From contig NZ_CP051305.1 of the NCBI RefSeq assembly GCF_024181385.1, positions 2,046,001-2,110,000 on the forward strand: DNA of 64,000 bases, written 5' to 3'. The notes under the pieces were generated by a model. The model was not told the origin of the DNA. It saw only the letters and a list, made by a program, of their open reading frames with translations, and did no database searches. Below are positions 42,639 through 51,897 of the stretch, piece by piece (the stretch's first letter is position 1; the number at the start of each line of letters is the position of its first letter). The DNA comes from Treponema sp. OMZ 798. Its GTDB lineage: Bacteria > Spirochaetota > Spirochaetia > Treponematales > Treponemataceae. The position numbers were made by a program, and so were the translations under genes.

Positions 42639-44225
42639 TTAATAATCTTTAAATATTTTCTCCAGTCTTTCTTTTCCAATGGTTTTCATAAAGCCTGCAA
42701 GGCGCGGCCCCTGATCTTTTGAAACGAGGGCTTGATAAACGGCAACAAACATTTGTTTGGGTTCTAAGCCGCATTCTTTTGCAGCATCATAGAGGGCTGT
42801 CGAAAAGGTCTTTTCGTCCATCTCATCCATTTTTGGCAAAAGGGAATCCCTTATCGTTTTAATAGCCTTTGCTTCGGCCTCGTTCAAGCGAGCCTTTGAG
42901 CCGTCAGTTCTTAAAGCAAACTTAAACTCTTCGGGAGCACCTCCGTCTGTAATCCAGTTCCATGCACATTCGGCTCTTGTCTTCAGCCTGTCAAGCTGGC
43001 CGGGCTTTACATCGGGAAGAGCCTTTATTACCGCATCTATATCTCCGGAATTTATTTGCAAAAGATTGCACAAATGTCTAAAAGGAATTTGATAAGAAAT
43101 ACACTCAGGCATTCCGTCTATTTGCGAAAGCTCATAGATTCTATATTCTTTTTCGAAGGTCTCATCGTTTTTGGCCTTTTCGGCCTTCCAGGCAATGCGT
43201 TCCGTCTTGTCGTAGTCCTCGTAAATCTTAATTACATCAAGGTCAAAGCTGATAACGAATTCGGTGTTGGGTCTTGTGCCTGCAAAAAGATAGCGGGCAA
43301 CTTCGGGCTGGTAAACTTCGAGTACCTCGGCAAGGCTTACAACCTTTCCCTTGGAAGAGGCCATCTTTCCGGGCACTCCCTTTAAGCCGATAAAGTCATA
43401 GCGGAAACTTACAGGGGCAGGCCAGTTATAAATCCGGGTGGAAACTAAGCTCGCCGTATCAAAGGAGCCGCCTTGAGAGTGATGATCCTTTCCGGCAGGC
43501 TCGAAGACTGTTTTTTCAAAGGCCCAGCGCATAGGCCAGTCAACCCTCCAGCCCAGCTTTGCGGACTTAGCCTTGCGCAAGTCCAAGTCTTCGCAATGTC
43601 CGCACTCGCACGAATAGCGTAAGGTCCAATCATTGTCCCAGGACTCTATCTTTGTCGTGTCCTTGTTACAGGCGGTACAAAAAACCGAAACGGGCCAGTA
43701 CTCCTCGGTAATCTTATGGGCCTCATCGCGGTAGGTGTTTAAAATTTCTTTAAGCTCTTCCCTATTGTCCAAGGCCTTTTTCATTCCTTCAGCATACATT
43801 CCCTTTTGATAGCGTTCAGCCTGATAAAGATATTCGGGGTGAATACCGACTCTCGGCAATACGGATTCTACATCGTGTTCGTGGTGGCGGGCGTAGTTTT
43901 CGTCCCGCTCAAAGGTGTCGGGAACCATGGTAATCGGATAGCGGAGGTATTTTTCCAAAACTTCAGGCTTAGGCATATTTGCAGGAACCTTGCGGAATAC
44001 GTCATAATCATCCCAAGAATAAATAAAGCGCACATTTTTTCCGCGGGAGCGCAAGGCTCTCACAACCAAATCTACGGAAATAATTTCGCGGAAGTTTCCT
44101 ACGTGAACGGTGCCCGAAGGCGTAATACCGGATGCGCAAGTGTAAACATCGAGGTCTCCCCTCTCTCTTATGATTTTTTCGGCAGTCTGATCTGCCCAAT
44201 GCAATAATTTCTTTTCGTTTGACAT
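42639..44225 (-). CDS. lysS: Class I lysyl-tRNA synthetase
   Basis: The 528-residue protein starts at the ATG at 44225, behind AAGGAAG. It has the class I HIGH-type motif ITPSGTVHVGNFRE, a zinc-ribbon-like region (CTACNKD...CECGHCED) and the KMSKS-type loop KMASSKGK, with the helical C-terminal anticodon-binding region. It charges tRNA-Lys. Class I LysRS is archaeal in type and is a known feature of Borrelia and Treponema, which lack the usual bacterial class II enzyme. Confidence 0.95.
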   Translation of the reverse strand: MSNEKKLLHWADQTAEKIIRERGDLDVYTCASGITPSGTVHVGNFREIISVDLVVRALRSRGKNVRFIYSWDDYDVFRKVPANMPKPEVLEKYLRYPITMVPDTFERDENYARHHEHDVESVLPRVGIHPEYLYQAERYQKGMYAEGMKKALDNREELKEILNTYRDEAHKITEEYWPVSVFCTACNKDTTKIESWDNDWTLRYSCECGHCEDLDLRKAKSAKLGWRVDWPMRWAFEKTVFEPAGKDHHSQGGSFDTASLVSTRIYNWPAPVSFRYDFIGLKGVPGKMASSKGKVVSLAEVLEVYQPEVARYLFAGTRPNTEFVISFDLDVIKIYEDYDKTERIAWKAEKAKNDETFEKEYRIYELSQIDGMPECISYQIPFRHLCNLLQINSGDIDAVIKALPDVKPGQLDRLKTRAECAWNWITDGGAPEEFKFALRTDGSKARLNEAEAKAIKTIRDSLLPKMDEMDEKTFSTALYDAAKECGLEPKQMFVAVYQALVSKDQGPRLAGFMKTIGKERLEKIFKDY

Positions 44226-44299
44226 AATTTCTTCCTTACAAAACATTTAAAATAAACAAAACAGGGTATTTTATCCGAAAAAAGAGAGGGTGTCAATCC

Positions 44300-44328
44300 T
44301 TGTACAAAAGTGCAATCTTTGCTATAAT
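44300..44328 (+). promoter_or_regulatory. hslO promoter, predicted leaderless
   Basis: TTGTAC (44300-44305), a 17-nt spacer and TATAAT (44323-44328). The ATG is 7 nt further on and no SD exists. Confidence 0.7.
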
Positions 44329-44335
44329 CCGGCCT

Positions 44336-45265
44336 ATGATAGATAAACCGATAACCGATCCCGTCTTAATCGAAAAATTTAAAACCATGCACGAAGACGG
44401 AATGACGGTCTTTATGCTAGGCGAAGGCCAAATCCGCGGGGCTTTTTTTCACGGAACCCGCTTTGTAAATAAGATGAGGGTACAGCACTCCTTAGGGCTT
44501 TTGGAAAGCCTTGCACTGGGTCATGCCTCCCTTTGCGGAGCCCTCTTAATTCCGACAATGAAGGGAAGGGATAGAATCATCTTTAGATGCGATACCCAAG
44601 GCCCCCTTGTGGGCTTTAGCGTCGAAGCCTTCAGCGAGGGCTTTGTAAGGGGCTATCTTTTGGAAGACCCGATAAGACCTGATGAATTGTTAGAAACATG
44701 GGACTTAAAGCCCCTCTTCGGCGAAGGAAAGATTTCGGTTATCCGCTTCCCCGAAGGAGCCAGGGAACCCTTAACGGGAATCATCGAGATAAAGCACAAA
44801 AACATAGCCCTTGACCTTTCCGAATATTTTTTGCAATCGGAACAGACCGTAACGGGCTTTAATACAGGCGTCCAATTCGACAAGGAAGGAAGAATCATCG
44901 GAGCGGGAGGCATGTACATTCAGGTCATGCCGGGAGCCGAAGAAGCCTTGATAGAAAAGGTAGAAATGGCCTTTGCGGCCTGCCCCTCGATAGGCCAATG
45001 GTTTGCGGAAGGCGGAGACAGGGAAGATGTCATTTTCGGCCTTTTCCGTGACTGCAATCCGAAAGTTCTAATAGAAAGAAAGATAGACTTTTATTGCCCC
45101 TGCTCGGAAGACAATTTCCGAAATAAGCTTTTTACTTTACCCGAAAAAGAACTTGCAGACATGTACGAAAACGGCCCCGATCAAATCGAGCTTTATTGCC
45201 ATAACTGCGGCTCAATCTATAAATATCCCAAAGCAATTTTAAAGGAAAAAATCGATGTACATTAA
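44336..45265 (+). CDS. hslO: Hsp33-family redox-regulated chaperone
   Basis: The 309-residue protein matches Hsp33 (GEGQIRGAFFHGTRFVNKMR, VQMPGAEEALIEK-type region). The C-terminal zinc-thiolate set is DFYCPCSEDNF...ELYCHNCGSIYKY (CxC and CxxC). It is a cytoplasmic holdase activated by oxidative unfolding. I take the ATG at 44336, because the promoter occupies the longer upstream frame. cbiC overlaps its last 11 bases. Confidence 0.92.
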   Translation: MIDKPITDPVLIEKFKTMHEDGMTVFMLGEGQIRGAFFHGTRFVNKMRVQHSLGLLESLALGHASLCGALLIPTMKGRDRIIFRCDTQGPLVGFSVEAFSEGFVRGYLLEDPIRPDELLETWDLKPLFGEGKISVIRFPEGAREPLTGIIEIKHKNIALDLSEYFLQSEQTVTGFNTGVQFDKEGRIIGAGGMYIQVMPGAEEALIEKVEMAFAACPSIGQWFAEGGDREDVIFGLFRDCNPKVLIERKIDFYCPCSEDNFRNKLFTLPEKELADMYENGPDQIELYCHNCGSIYKYPKAILKEKIDVH

Positions 45266-45878
45266 AAAACCCATGGAAATAGAAAATAAGAGCATGGATA
45301 TAATTGAAGAGAGCATGAAGGATGTTGCTTTCACGGAAGAAGAAAAAATTATAGCCAAGAGGATGATCCATACTACGGGTGATGTCGACTACCGAAAGAT
45401 AATTGTCTTTCAAAATAATTTTATAGAAGCCGCTAAAAAGGCTCTTCAAAAGGGCATAACTATTTTTACCGATACCAAGATGGTGATGACAGGCATCAAT
45501 AAACCCGCCCTTTCAAAAACCGAAAATAAACTTTTATGCCTGATCGATGACGATAGAGTTTTTAAGATGTCCAAGGAAGGAGGAATTACACGCTCTTCGG
45601 CAGCCGTAGACCTTGCAGTCCAAGAAGGAGCAACAGCCTTTGTGATAGGAAACGCCCCTACAGCCCTCTTCCGCCTTTTAGAGCTATGTGAAGAAAAAAA
45701 AGTTTCCCCCGATTTTATAATCGGAGTCCCCGTCGGCTTTGTAGGTGCCGCCGAATCAAAGGAAGCCCTGCGTTCCGTCTCCCTGCCCCAAATCTCTACC
45801 GTAGGCACCAAGGGTGGAAGCAATGTCGCCGCCTCCATCATAAACGCCTTGCTTTATATGATGGTCGAAAGGGAGTAA
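45255..45878 (+). CDS. cbiC: Precorrin-8X methylmutase (CbiC/CobH)
   Basis: The 207-residue protein has the family core IIVFQNNFIEAAKKAL, GITIFTDTKMVMTGINK, AFVIGNAPTALFRLLEL and IIGVPVGFVGAAESKEAL, ending in GTKGGSNVAASIINAL. The enzyme migrates the C11 methyl to C12 during cobalamin ring synthesis; the catalytic His can be the one in MIHTTGDVD. No other cobalamin gene is in the window. Translation is probably coupled to hslO. Confidence 0.92.
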   Translation: MYIKKPMEIENKSMDIIEESMKDVAFTEEEKIIAKRMIHTTGDVDYRKIIVFQNNFIEAAKKALQKGITIFTDTKMVMTGINKPALSKTENKLLCLIDDDRVFKMSKEGGITRSSAAVDLAVQEGATAFVIGNAPTALFRLLELCEEKKVSPDFIIGVPVGFVGAAESKEALRSVSLPQISTVGTKGGSNVAASIINALLYMMVERE

Positions 45879-45890
45879 GGAAAAGCTGCA

Positions 45891-47510
45891 TTAAACAAGC
45901 TCTTCGGTGCGCCAATCCTTGATGGTGCGTTTTTCTTCATCGAAGCTTGCACCTACGGCAAGGATTGTTTTTTTGACTCCTCCTGAACTTGCTTCTTTGT
46001 AGGGAGCTGCGTAATTCTTTTCTTTTATCTGCTTTATAGCATCTTCTGCCGTTCCCCTTCCTTCAAGCTTAAATTCAAAGATGTAAATTCTATCTTGGGT
46101 ATGGACTATACAATCGGCCCGTCCTGTCGCACAATGAATTTCGGTTTGCACAAATTGGTTCATCAGAGCAAAGATGAGGTAGACAGCGGCCTGATAGTTT
46201 TGCTCCCTCAAGGCGAGGTCTTTTTCTGCGAGATTATCGTATGGGATGCCTGAAATAAGAGCCTGCATTTTTTTCATAAAGGCATCTACATCTCCCGCTT
46301 TGAGGGCCTTCGTAAATTCCATTACCGAAACGCCTGTCTTTTCGGCCCCTATAGGGGTAAAGGCGGGCATTAGGTTGTGCAAAAAGCCGTAGCGCACCTC
46401 ATCGTTCGGGAAGCCCAAACGGTAAAGACCGTACTCCTTGTCATAATCCTTTATCGTCAAATAGCCCGCCTGAAAAAGTATCGGAATGGGGAGAATGGGA
46501 TCGGCCCTGTAAGCATTTAAGCCGTATTCGTCAATCTGAATATCCCCGTCCAATTCGGGGATGTAGTAATGCCCTTCTTTTAGGTACTTAACCAAGAAGG
46601 TCGGGGTGCCGGTGGCGTACCAATAGCTTGCAAATTCTCTTGACATAAACACATTTAGAATACTAAAAGGATTATACATTGAAACACCGCTTCTTGCAAA
46701 TTTGTAGCCGTCATATTTCTTTTTTAATTGGGCAAGGGCCTCATCATAGCTCATCTCATTTCTTTCGGCTAAGGCCTTAATTTCAATCCGAAAGTTTGCT
46801 TCAAGCTCTTCTTGGGATATGCCGCAAATACCGGAAAAATCGGAGAGCATACTTATATCCCGCAAGTTGTTTAAATCGCTAAAAATGCTTACCTTACTGA
46901 ACTTGGTAACTCCGGTTAAAAAGGCAAAGCGGAGGGAAGCATCTGAGCTTTTAATTACTCCGTAAAAGCCCTTTAAAATAGTACGGTAGGTTTCATTGAG
47001 GCTTAAGTTTTCCATGGAGCTTAAAAGAGGCTTATCGTACTCGTCTATGAGGATGACTACCTGCCTGCCAGTTTTTTCGTGGGCGGCTCTTATCAGTTTC
47101 TTAAAACGGTCGGTAATATCCAGGCCCGTACTTCCGTAAACGGCTTCATATTGTGCTAAAAATGAGGAGAGGATATTTATCAAGTCTTCTCTTGATTCGT
47201 AAACGGCCGTATTAAAGTCCAAATAAAGAACGGGGTATTCCTGCCAAATCTCTCTTTTACCCTTGTCGGCTTCCTCCAAGCCTTCAAGGGCTAAGCCCTT
47301 AAAAAGCTCCTTCTGTCCGAGAAAGTAGGCCTTCAAGGTTGAAAGAAAAAGGCTCTTCCCGAATCTCCGCGGCCGGCTTAAAAAATAAGGAGTCTTATTG
47401 TTGATTAAATCCCATATATATTTTGTTTTATCAATATACAAAAAATCCGCTTCAATAAGCTTTTCAAAACTTTGAACACCTATAGGTAAACTGCGTTTCA
47501 CTTCTGTCAT
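45891..47510 (-). CDS. AAA-ATPase-like / PD-(D/E)XK nuclease family protein, copy 3
   Basis: The 539-residue protein is the most divergent of the three copies. It starts MTEVKRSLPIGVQSFEKL, then has SRPRRFGKSLFLS, VVILIDEYDKPLLSSM, ATGTPTFLVKYLKEGHYYI and the nuclease core GRADCIVHTQDRIYIFEFKLEG. Near the C-terminus it has a short insertion (PYKEASSGGVKKT). Its promoter (TTGTAA-17-TATAAT, 47549-47577) resembles those of the other copies, but a leader with GGGAGG SD is present here. It stands alone. Function unknown. Confidence 0.87.
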   Translation of the reverse strand: MTEVKRSLPIGVQSFEKLIEADFLYIDKTKYIWDLINNKTPYFLSRPRRFGKSLFLSTLKAYFLGQKELFKGLALEGLEEADKGKREIWQEYPVLYLDFNTAVYESREDLINILSSFLAQYEAVYGSTGLDITDRFKKLIRAAHEKTGRQVVILIDEYDKPLLSSMENLSLNETYRTILKGFYGVIKSSDASLRFAFLTGVTKFSKVSIFSDLNNLRDISMLSDFSGICGISQEELEANFRIEIKALAERNEMSYDEALAQLKKKYDGYKFARSGVSMYNPFSILNVFMSREFASYWYATGTPTFLVKYLKEGHYYIPELDGDIQIDEYGLNAYRADPILPIPILFQAGYLTIKDYDKEYGLYRLGFPNDEVRYGFLHNLMPAFTPIGAEKTGVSVMEFTKALKAGDVDAFMKKMQALISGIPYDNLAEKDLALREQNYQAAVYLIFALMNQFVQTEIHCATGRADCIVHTQDRIYIFEFKLEGRGTAEDAIKQIKEKNYAAPYKEASSGGVKKTILAVGASFDEEKRTIKDWRTEELV

Positions 47511-47548
47511 CTAAAAGCCTCCCTATCTTGCAAAACATCACTCTTGTA

Positions 47549-47577
47549 ATTATACCACAGGAGGCCTAAATTTACAA
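47549..47577 (-). promoter_or_regulatory. Promoter of AAA/PD-(D/E)XK copy 3
   Basis: TTGTAA (47572-47577), a 17-nt spacer and TATAAT (47549-47554) on the minus strand. A leader of ~33 nt ends with GGGAGG before the ATG. The -35 and its first spacer bases (TTGTAAATTT) equal those of copy 1. Confidence 0.6.
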
Positions 47578-47590
47578 TTGCTTGAGAAAG

Positions 47591-49249
47591 CTACCTCACC
47601 CTTCCATTTTCAATGTAAACAACCTTATCGGCGGCGTTTACGGTTGATTTGCGGTGGCTTACGATTAAAACGCCCTTGTCTCTTTTTTCTTGGTAAATGG
47701 AATTTAAAATGAGGGCCTCGTTTAAGCTGTCCAAGTTTCCGGTCGGTTCGTCGAGCAGCAAAAGAGGAGCCTTGTGCAAAAAGGCCCTGGCAAGGCCGAG
47801 ACGCTGTTTTTCTCCGCTTGAAAGGTTTCCGCCGAGTTCGGTAATCTTAGTATCATAGCCTTCAGGAAGACTCATGATAAAATCGTGGATGGCGGCTTTT
47901 TTCGCGGCTTCGATAACTTCCTCTTTTGAAGCATTCCTGTTTGCAAGAAGGATGTTTTCATAAATGGATTTTTTAAAAATATAGGTTTGCTGGGTAATGT
48001 ACGAAACGGCCTCTCTTAAACTCGCAGTGTTTATTTTTTTTACGTCGATGCCGTTCATCCTTACCTCACCCAAAAGAGGATCGAAAAAACGCATGATGAG
48101 GCGGAGCAGGGTACTCTTACCGCTTCCGCTTTTACCGCAAAGGCCGACTATCTCATCTTTTTTAACCGAGATGCTTACATCCTTTAAAACTTCCATATCG
48201 TCGTATCTAAAATTGATATTATCGGCATCAACTTTTTCGAAGCTGACGTTTTCGCCGTCTTCAACTTCATCGAATTCCAGTTTTTCTTCAAGCAGGGAAA
48301 AGACTCTCTCTGCGGAAGCGAAGGTCTGCTGCAAGTTTACGGCCAGACCTGAAACAGCTATTATCGGGCCGTAGCCTGAAAGAAGCATCAGGTTGGAAAT
48401 CAAAAAAGTTGCAAAGTCTATTTTTCCGTTTACCAAGAGGAAGGCCGAAATGCCCAGCATTAAAAAATTGCAAAGGGTGAGAGCTGCCTCCGTAACGGCA
48501 AAGGTGTTCCCCTCAAAGTCCTTTAAGAGCTTAAAGGTTCCGCTTATAGCCTCTCCTCGTTTTTCTATATTTTCTTTTCTCTCCCTTATCTTGTCAAAAA
48601 AGATTATCTCCTTTATTCCGAGGAGGGAGTCCAAAAAGTAGGAATTAAGGGAGCTCATTTTTTTTCGGTATTCTACACCCGAGCCGTCATCCATCTTACC
48701 GAAAAGGATGGGAAGGAGAAAGCCTATGATTATATAAATGAGGGCAACCGTAAGAGATAAAACAATGTGTATTTTTGCAAAGATGATTAGGGCAAAAATA
48801 AAGTAGAGAACGGCAGAAGCAGCGGGGGCTATTGTGTGGGCATAAAAAACTTCGAGCAATTCTATGTCGGTGGTTATGATCGACAAGAGGCTCCCTGAAT
48901 CTTTTTTTTGCAGCTTAACAAAGGCGAGCCGTCTCATAGCCGTAAAAATTTTATCCCGGATAAGGGCCAAGAGGGTAAAGGCTATGTAGTGTCCCGAAAG
49001 CTGCTCGCCGTATCTGAAAATGCCTCGGCTCACTGCACAAACGATGAGGCCTATTATTACAAAGTTTAGGGAAAATGAGGTATTAAAAACTTTTAAGCCC
49101 AAGAGGGAAACAATACCTATCCCGCCCAAAACCGGAATGGCCGCCGCAATGATAAAGCCCAAGACCCTCAAGATAACCGTTATAGTCATAACTCCTGTAA
49201 GAGGCCTTACAAATACTATCAATTTTTTTATAAGTTCGCTTTTTTTCAT
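47591..49249 (-). CDS. ABC exporter subunit, CydC-like
   Basis: The 552-residue protein has membrane segments over residues ~1-300 and an ATPase with Walker A GKSGSGKST, Walker B LLLDEPTGNLD and H-loop VSHRKS. The signature is NLSSGEKQRL, with the second position altered from the usual LSGGQ. It overlaps the next gene upstream by ATGA and should pair with it. The layout resembles CydDC-type heterodimers that export thiols, but no cytochrome bd genes are nearby, so the substrate is unknown. Confidence 0.85.
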   Translation of the reverse strand: MKKSELIKKLIVFVRPLTGVMTITVILRVLGFIIAAAIPVLGGIGIVSLLGLKVFNTSFSLNFVIIGLIVCAVSRGIFRYGEQLSGHYIAFTLLALIRDKIFTAMRRLAFVKLQKKDSGSLLSIITTDIELLEVFYAHTIAPAASAVLYFIFALIIFAKIHIVLSLTVALIYIIIGFLLPILFGKMDDGSGVEYRKKMSSLNSYFLDSLLGIKEIIFFDKIRERKENIEKRGEAISGTFKLLKDFEGNTFAVTEAALTLCNFLMLGISAFLLVNGKIDFATFLISNLMLLSGYGPIIAVSGLAVNLQQTFASAERVFSLLEEKLEFDEVEDGENVSFEKVDADNINFRYDDMEVLKDVSISVKKDEIVGLCGKSGSGKSTLLRLIMRFFDPLLGEVRMNGIDVKKINTASLREAVSYITQQTYIFKKSIYENILLANRNASKEEVIEAAKKAAIHDFIMSLPEGYDTKITELGGNLSSGEKQRLGLARAFLHKAPLLLLDEPTGNLDSLNEALILNSIYQEKRDKGVLIVSHRKSTVNAADKVVYIENGRVR

Positions 49250-51033
49250 TTTACACCCAGCCTTATTTTTTCAAGATCTTTTTGCTGTAAATACATCCTT
49301 GCATAGATGCCGTTTTTTTCAAGGAGGCTTGAATTAGTTCCATCTTCTTTTATCTCGCCCTTTTCAAATACATAGATATGGTCTGCATTTTCAATATTTG
49401 CAAGCCTGTGCGAAATAAAGATGATTATTTTTGTTTTGCTTAATTCGTAGAGGGTGCTTAAAATAAGCTCTTCGCTTTCGACATCGATATTGCTTACAGC
49501 CTCGTCAAAGATATAAATGTCTGCATCGTGAAGAAGTGCCCGTGCAAGGGCAAAACGCTGAACCTGTCCGCCCGATAAATTCTTTCCTCCGGATTCAATA
49601 TAAAAATCCAAGCCTGAGTTTCCTTCTTCTTTTGAAGAACTGCGGCTTAAAACAAACTCGTCTAATAGAACCTTTTTTAATACGCTCATCAATTCTTCAT
49701 CGCTTGCAGAGGGTTTGGCTATTAAAAGGTTTTCCCTCACCGAAGCTCCGAACAAAAAGCTTTCGGTAGAAACAAGGTTCATGTATCTGCATCTAAATTC
49801 ATCGGGGAGCTTTTTTGCTTCTATTCCCGACAGGAGGATTTCTCCCGAATAGTTTTTTTGTAAGCCCATAAGCAGGGCGGCCGCCGTCGATTTACCCGAG
49901 CCGCTTTCGCCTGCAATGCCGTAAAAGCCCGGCTTTAAAAACTTCATCGATGCATTTTTTACTGCCTGCTTCGATTCGGTATAATTAAAGTTTAAATTTT
50001 TTACCTCAAGTGTGAGCTTCGATTCTTCAAATTTTTTTGCCGCTGCCTCAAGTTCGGCTTCGCTTAAAATCGAAGCCGAATCGCTTTTTACATCCATCAG
50101 TTCAAAGAGGCGGTTTGCGGCGGTTATCCCGTTCATCGCTATATGGAAAAAAGAACCTAAGGCCCGCAAGGGCAAAAAGAATTCCGCGCAGAGCAAAATA
50201 AAAAGAAGAGCGCCCTCTATCGAAAGATTTCCCGACCTTAACTGATAGAGGCTGACGATGGTGCCGAGGGCTGTTCCTCCGTAAGCCACGGTGTCCATCA
50301 CAAAGATGGAGTTAAGCTGCATTGTCAAAACCCTCATAGTTACTCGTCTAAAATTTTCCGCCTCGGCATTCAGCTCCTTGTGTTGAGCCTCATCATCCGA
50401 ATAGGCCTTCAATGTGATAAGGCCGCGAAGGTTATCCAAAAAAGAATCTCCAAGCCCCGTATAAATTGAAAGGTATTTTTTTAAAATGCGCTTTGCAACC
50501 TTTTGAATCGCAACAATCGAAAGAGGAATCAGGGGCACACAGATAAAAAGCACAAGGGCAGCAAAAAAATTTATCGGTGCAAGGATTATAAAAAGAGTTA
50601 CCGGAGCCGCCATACTGAAAAAGAACTGAGGCAGGTAGGCCCCGAAATAAGAATCCAGCTGCTCTATTCCGTCCGAGCCTATTTGAGTAACCTCGGCCAT
50701 GCTGATATATTGGGAATAATTTAGCTTTAAAGAAATAAATTTATCGTAGAGCATTGAGCGCAAGGTACGCTTAACCTCGGTTCCTGCCCTGTATGAAAAG
50801 TAGGAGCGCTTACGGACGGCAATAACCCGTATTACCAAGGCAGAGGCAGCTACGACCGCCAAAACAAAAAGCGTTTTTTTATCAAGCGAAGAATTATATA
50901 GACCGAAAATCAAACGCACCATTACAAACGTAATGACCACATTGCACAATAGAGAAACCCATGAAGAAAGGGCCGAAAGCAAAATCCACTTTTTACTTTT
51001 CGGCACCGACCTTGTCAGGCGTTTATGAATCAT
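49246..51033 (-). CDS. ABC exporter subunit, CydD-like
   Basis: The 595-residue protein has six membrane segments and an ATPase with Walker A GESGSGKST, signature LSGGQVQRF, Walker B IYIFDEAVSNID and H-loop ISHRLAN. The membrane part (RAGTEVKRTLRSMLYDK, QIGSDGIEQLDSYFGAYLPQ) has the CydD look. It is the first gene of a two-gene operon. Confidence 0.85.
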   Translation of the reverse strand: MIHKRLTRSVPKSKKWILLSALSSWVSLLCNVVITFVMVRLIFGLYNSSLDKKTLFVLAVVAASALVIRVIAVRKRSYFSYRAGTEVKRTLRSMLYDKFISLKLNYSQYISMAEVTQIGSDGIEQLDSYFGAYLPQFFFSMAAPVTLFIILAPINFFAALVLFICVPLIPLSIVAIQKVAKRILKKYLSIYTGLGDSFLDNLRGLITLKAYSDDEAQHKELNAEAENFRRVTMRVLTMQLNSIFVMDTVAYGGTALGTIVSLYQLRSGNLSIEGALLFILLCAEFFLPLRALGSFFHIAMNGITAANRLFELMDVKSDSASILSEAELEAAAKKFEESKLTLEVKNLNFNYTESKQAVKNASMKFLKPGFYGIAGESGSGKSTAAALLMGLQKNYSGEILLSGIEAKKLPDEFRCRYMNLVSTESFLFGASVRENLLIAKPSASDEELMSVLKKVLLDEFVLSRSSSKEEGNSGLDFYIESGGKNLSGGQVQRFALARALLHDADIYIFDEAVSNIDVESEELILSTLYELSKTKIIIFISHRLANIENADHIYVFEKGEIKEDGTNSSLLEKNGIYARMYLQQKDLEKIRLGVK

Positions 51034-51177
51034 AACTAACCTCTTAAAAAGACAATTTTATAGGAAACAAATAAAAATAGCAATAGGCTAACTTTTATGC
51101 TTTCGGAAATAAATTTCAAAATAATGAATTGAAAATTTTATAATATCATGTTAAAATTATCTCAGCGGGGAAAAATT

Positions 51178-51489
51178 ATGATAAATAAGGAAATCTTTGA
51201 AATTCGGGATAGATTTTTAGAAGCGGTTAAACCTCAAAAAATAATATTATTCGGATCATATGCTAAAGACTCATTTACTGAAGACAGTGATTATGATTTT
51301 TATCTTATAATGCCCGATGATACAAAGAATGTATTGCATTCGGCGCAAAAAGCCTATTTATCTTTAATAGATATGGATGTAAAACCTGTTGATATTGTTG
51401 TTAATACTGCTGCTGTGTTCGAAAAAAGAAGTAAACAGCCTACACTTGAAAGAGTAGTTGCACGGGACGGAGTTGTAATATATGAATGA
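51178..51489 (+). CDS. MNT-type nucleotidyltransferase (antitoxin of MNT/HEPN pair)
   Basis: The 103-residue protein starts at the ATG at 51178, behind GGGGA. It has the minimal nucleotidyltransferase motif IILFGSYAKDSFTEDSDYDFYLI (residues ~20-42): the GS pair and the D-x-D. In characterised HepT/MntA systems this protein AMPylates the HEPN toxin and neutralises it. It overlaps the HEPN gene by 8 bp. An upstream ATG at 51148 is less likely, since it has no SD. Confidence 0.87.
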   Translation: MINKEIFEIRDRFLEAVKPQKIILFGSYAKDSFTEDSDYDFYLIMPDDTKNVLHSAQKAYLSLIDMDVKPVDIVVNTAAVFEKRSKQPTLERVVARDGVVIYE

Positions 51490-51871
51490 TGAGGCAGTTA
51501 AAGAATGGTTTGACTTTGCTAATATGGATTTTGATTGTGCAAGACATTTATATGAAAATATGCATCCGAAACCTTTAACCATTATCTGTTATCATTGTCA
51601 GCAAGCTTCAGAAAAATTTTTAAAAGGTTTGCTTATAAGCCTAAATGAAGAAATTCAAAAAACACATGATTTACTTGTCCTGGCAAGATTAGTAAAAAAA
51701 AGGATTGATGCACCGATTGAAATTTTGAAAATATGTGCAATTCTCAATCCCTACGGTGTAAGAAGCCGATATCCGCAAGAGGTTTATGTAGATGATAATG
51801 ATACAAAATATGCCATAGATTCAACCGAAAGATTGAAGAAGTGGGCAGAAGTTGTTATTGAAACCATCTAA
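51482..51871 (+). CDS. HEPN-domain protein (toxin of MNT/HEPN pair)
   Basis: The 129-residue helical protein has the HEPN pattern: EWFDFANMDFDCARHLYEN, IICYHCQQASEKFLKGLLI and a C-terminal NPYGVRSRYP. Many HEPN toxins are RNases with an Rx4-6H motif. Here the R-S-R-Y-P site lacks the His, as in the COG2250 branch, so RNase activity is uncertain. The small-pair layout with the overlapping nucleotidyltransferase supports a toxin-antitoxin role. Confidence 0.85.
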   Translation: MNDEAVKEWFDFANMDFDCARHLYENMHPKPLTIICYHCQQASEKFLKGLLISLNEEIQKTHDLLVLARLVKKRIDAPIEILKICAILNPYGVRSRYPQEVYVDDNDTKYAIDSTERLKKWAEVVIETI

Positions 51872-51897
51872 GATAAACAATCTTAACAATCACAGTC

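Noticed and set aside
42080..42679. 199-codon minus-strand frame overlapping the ABC exporter gene
   Set aside because: It is a shifted-frame shadow: the translation has scattered Cys/Arg and no family features, while the main frame has complete transporter motifs.
47591..51033. Firm naming of the ABC pair as cydDC
   Set aside because: The CydD/CydC resemblance is limited to general layout, and no cytochrome bd or thioredoxin genes are adjacent.
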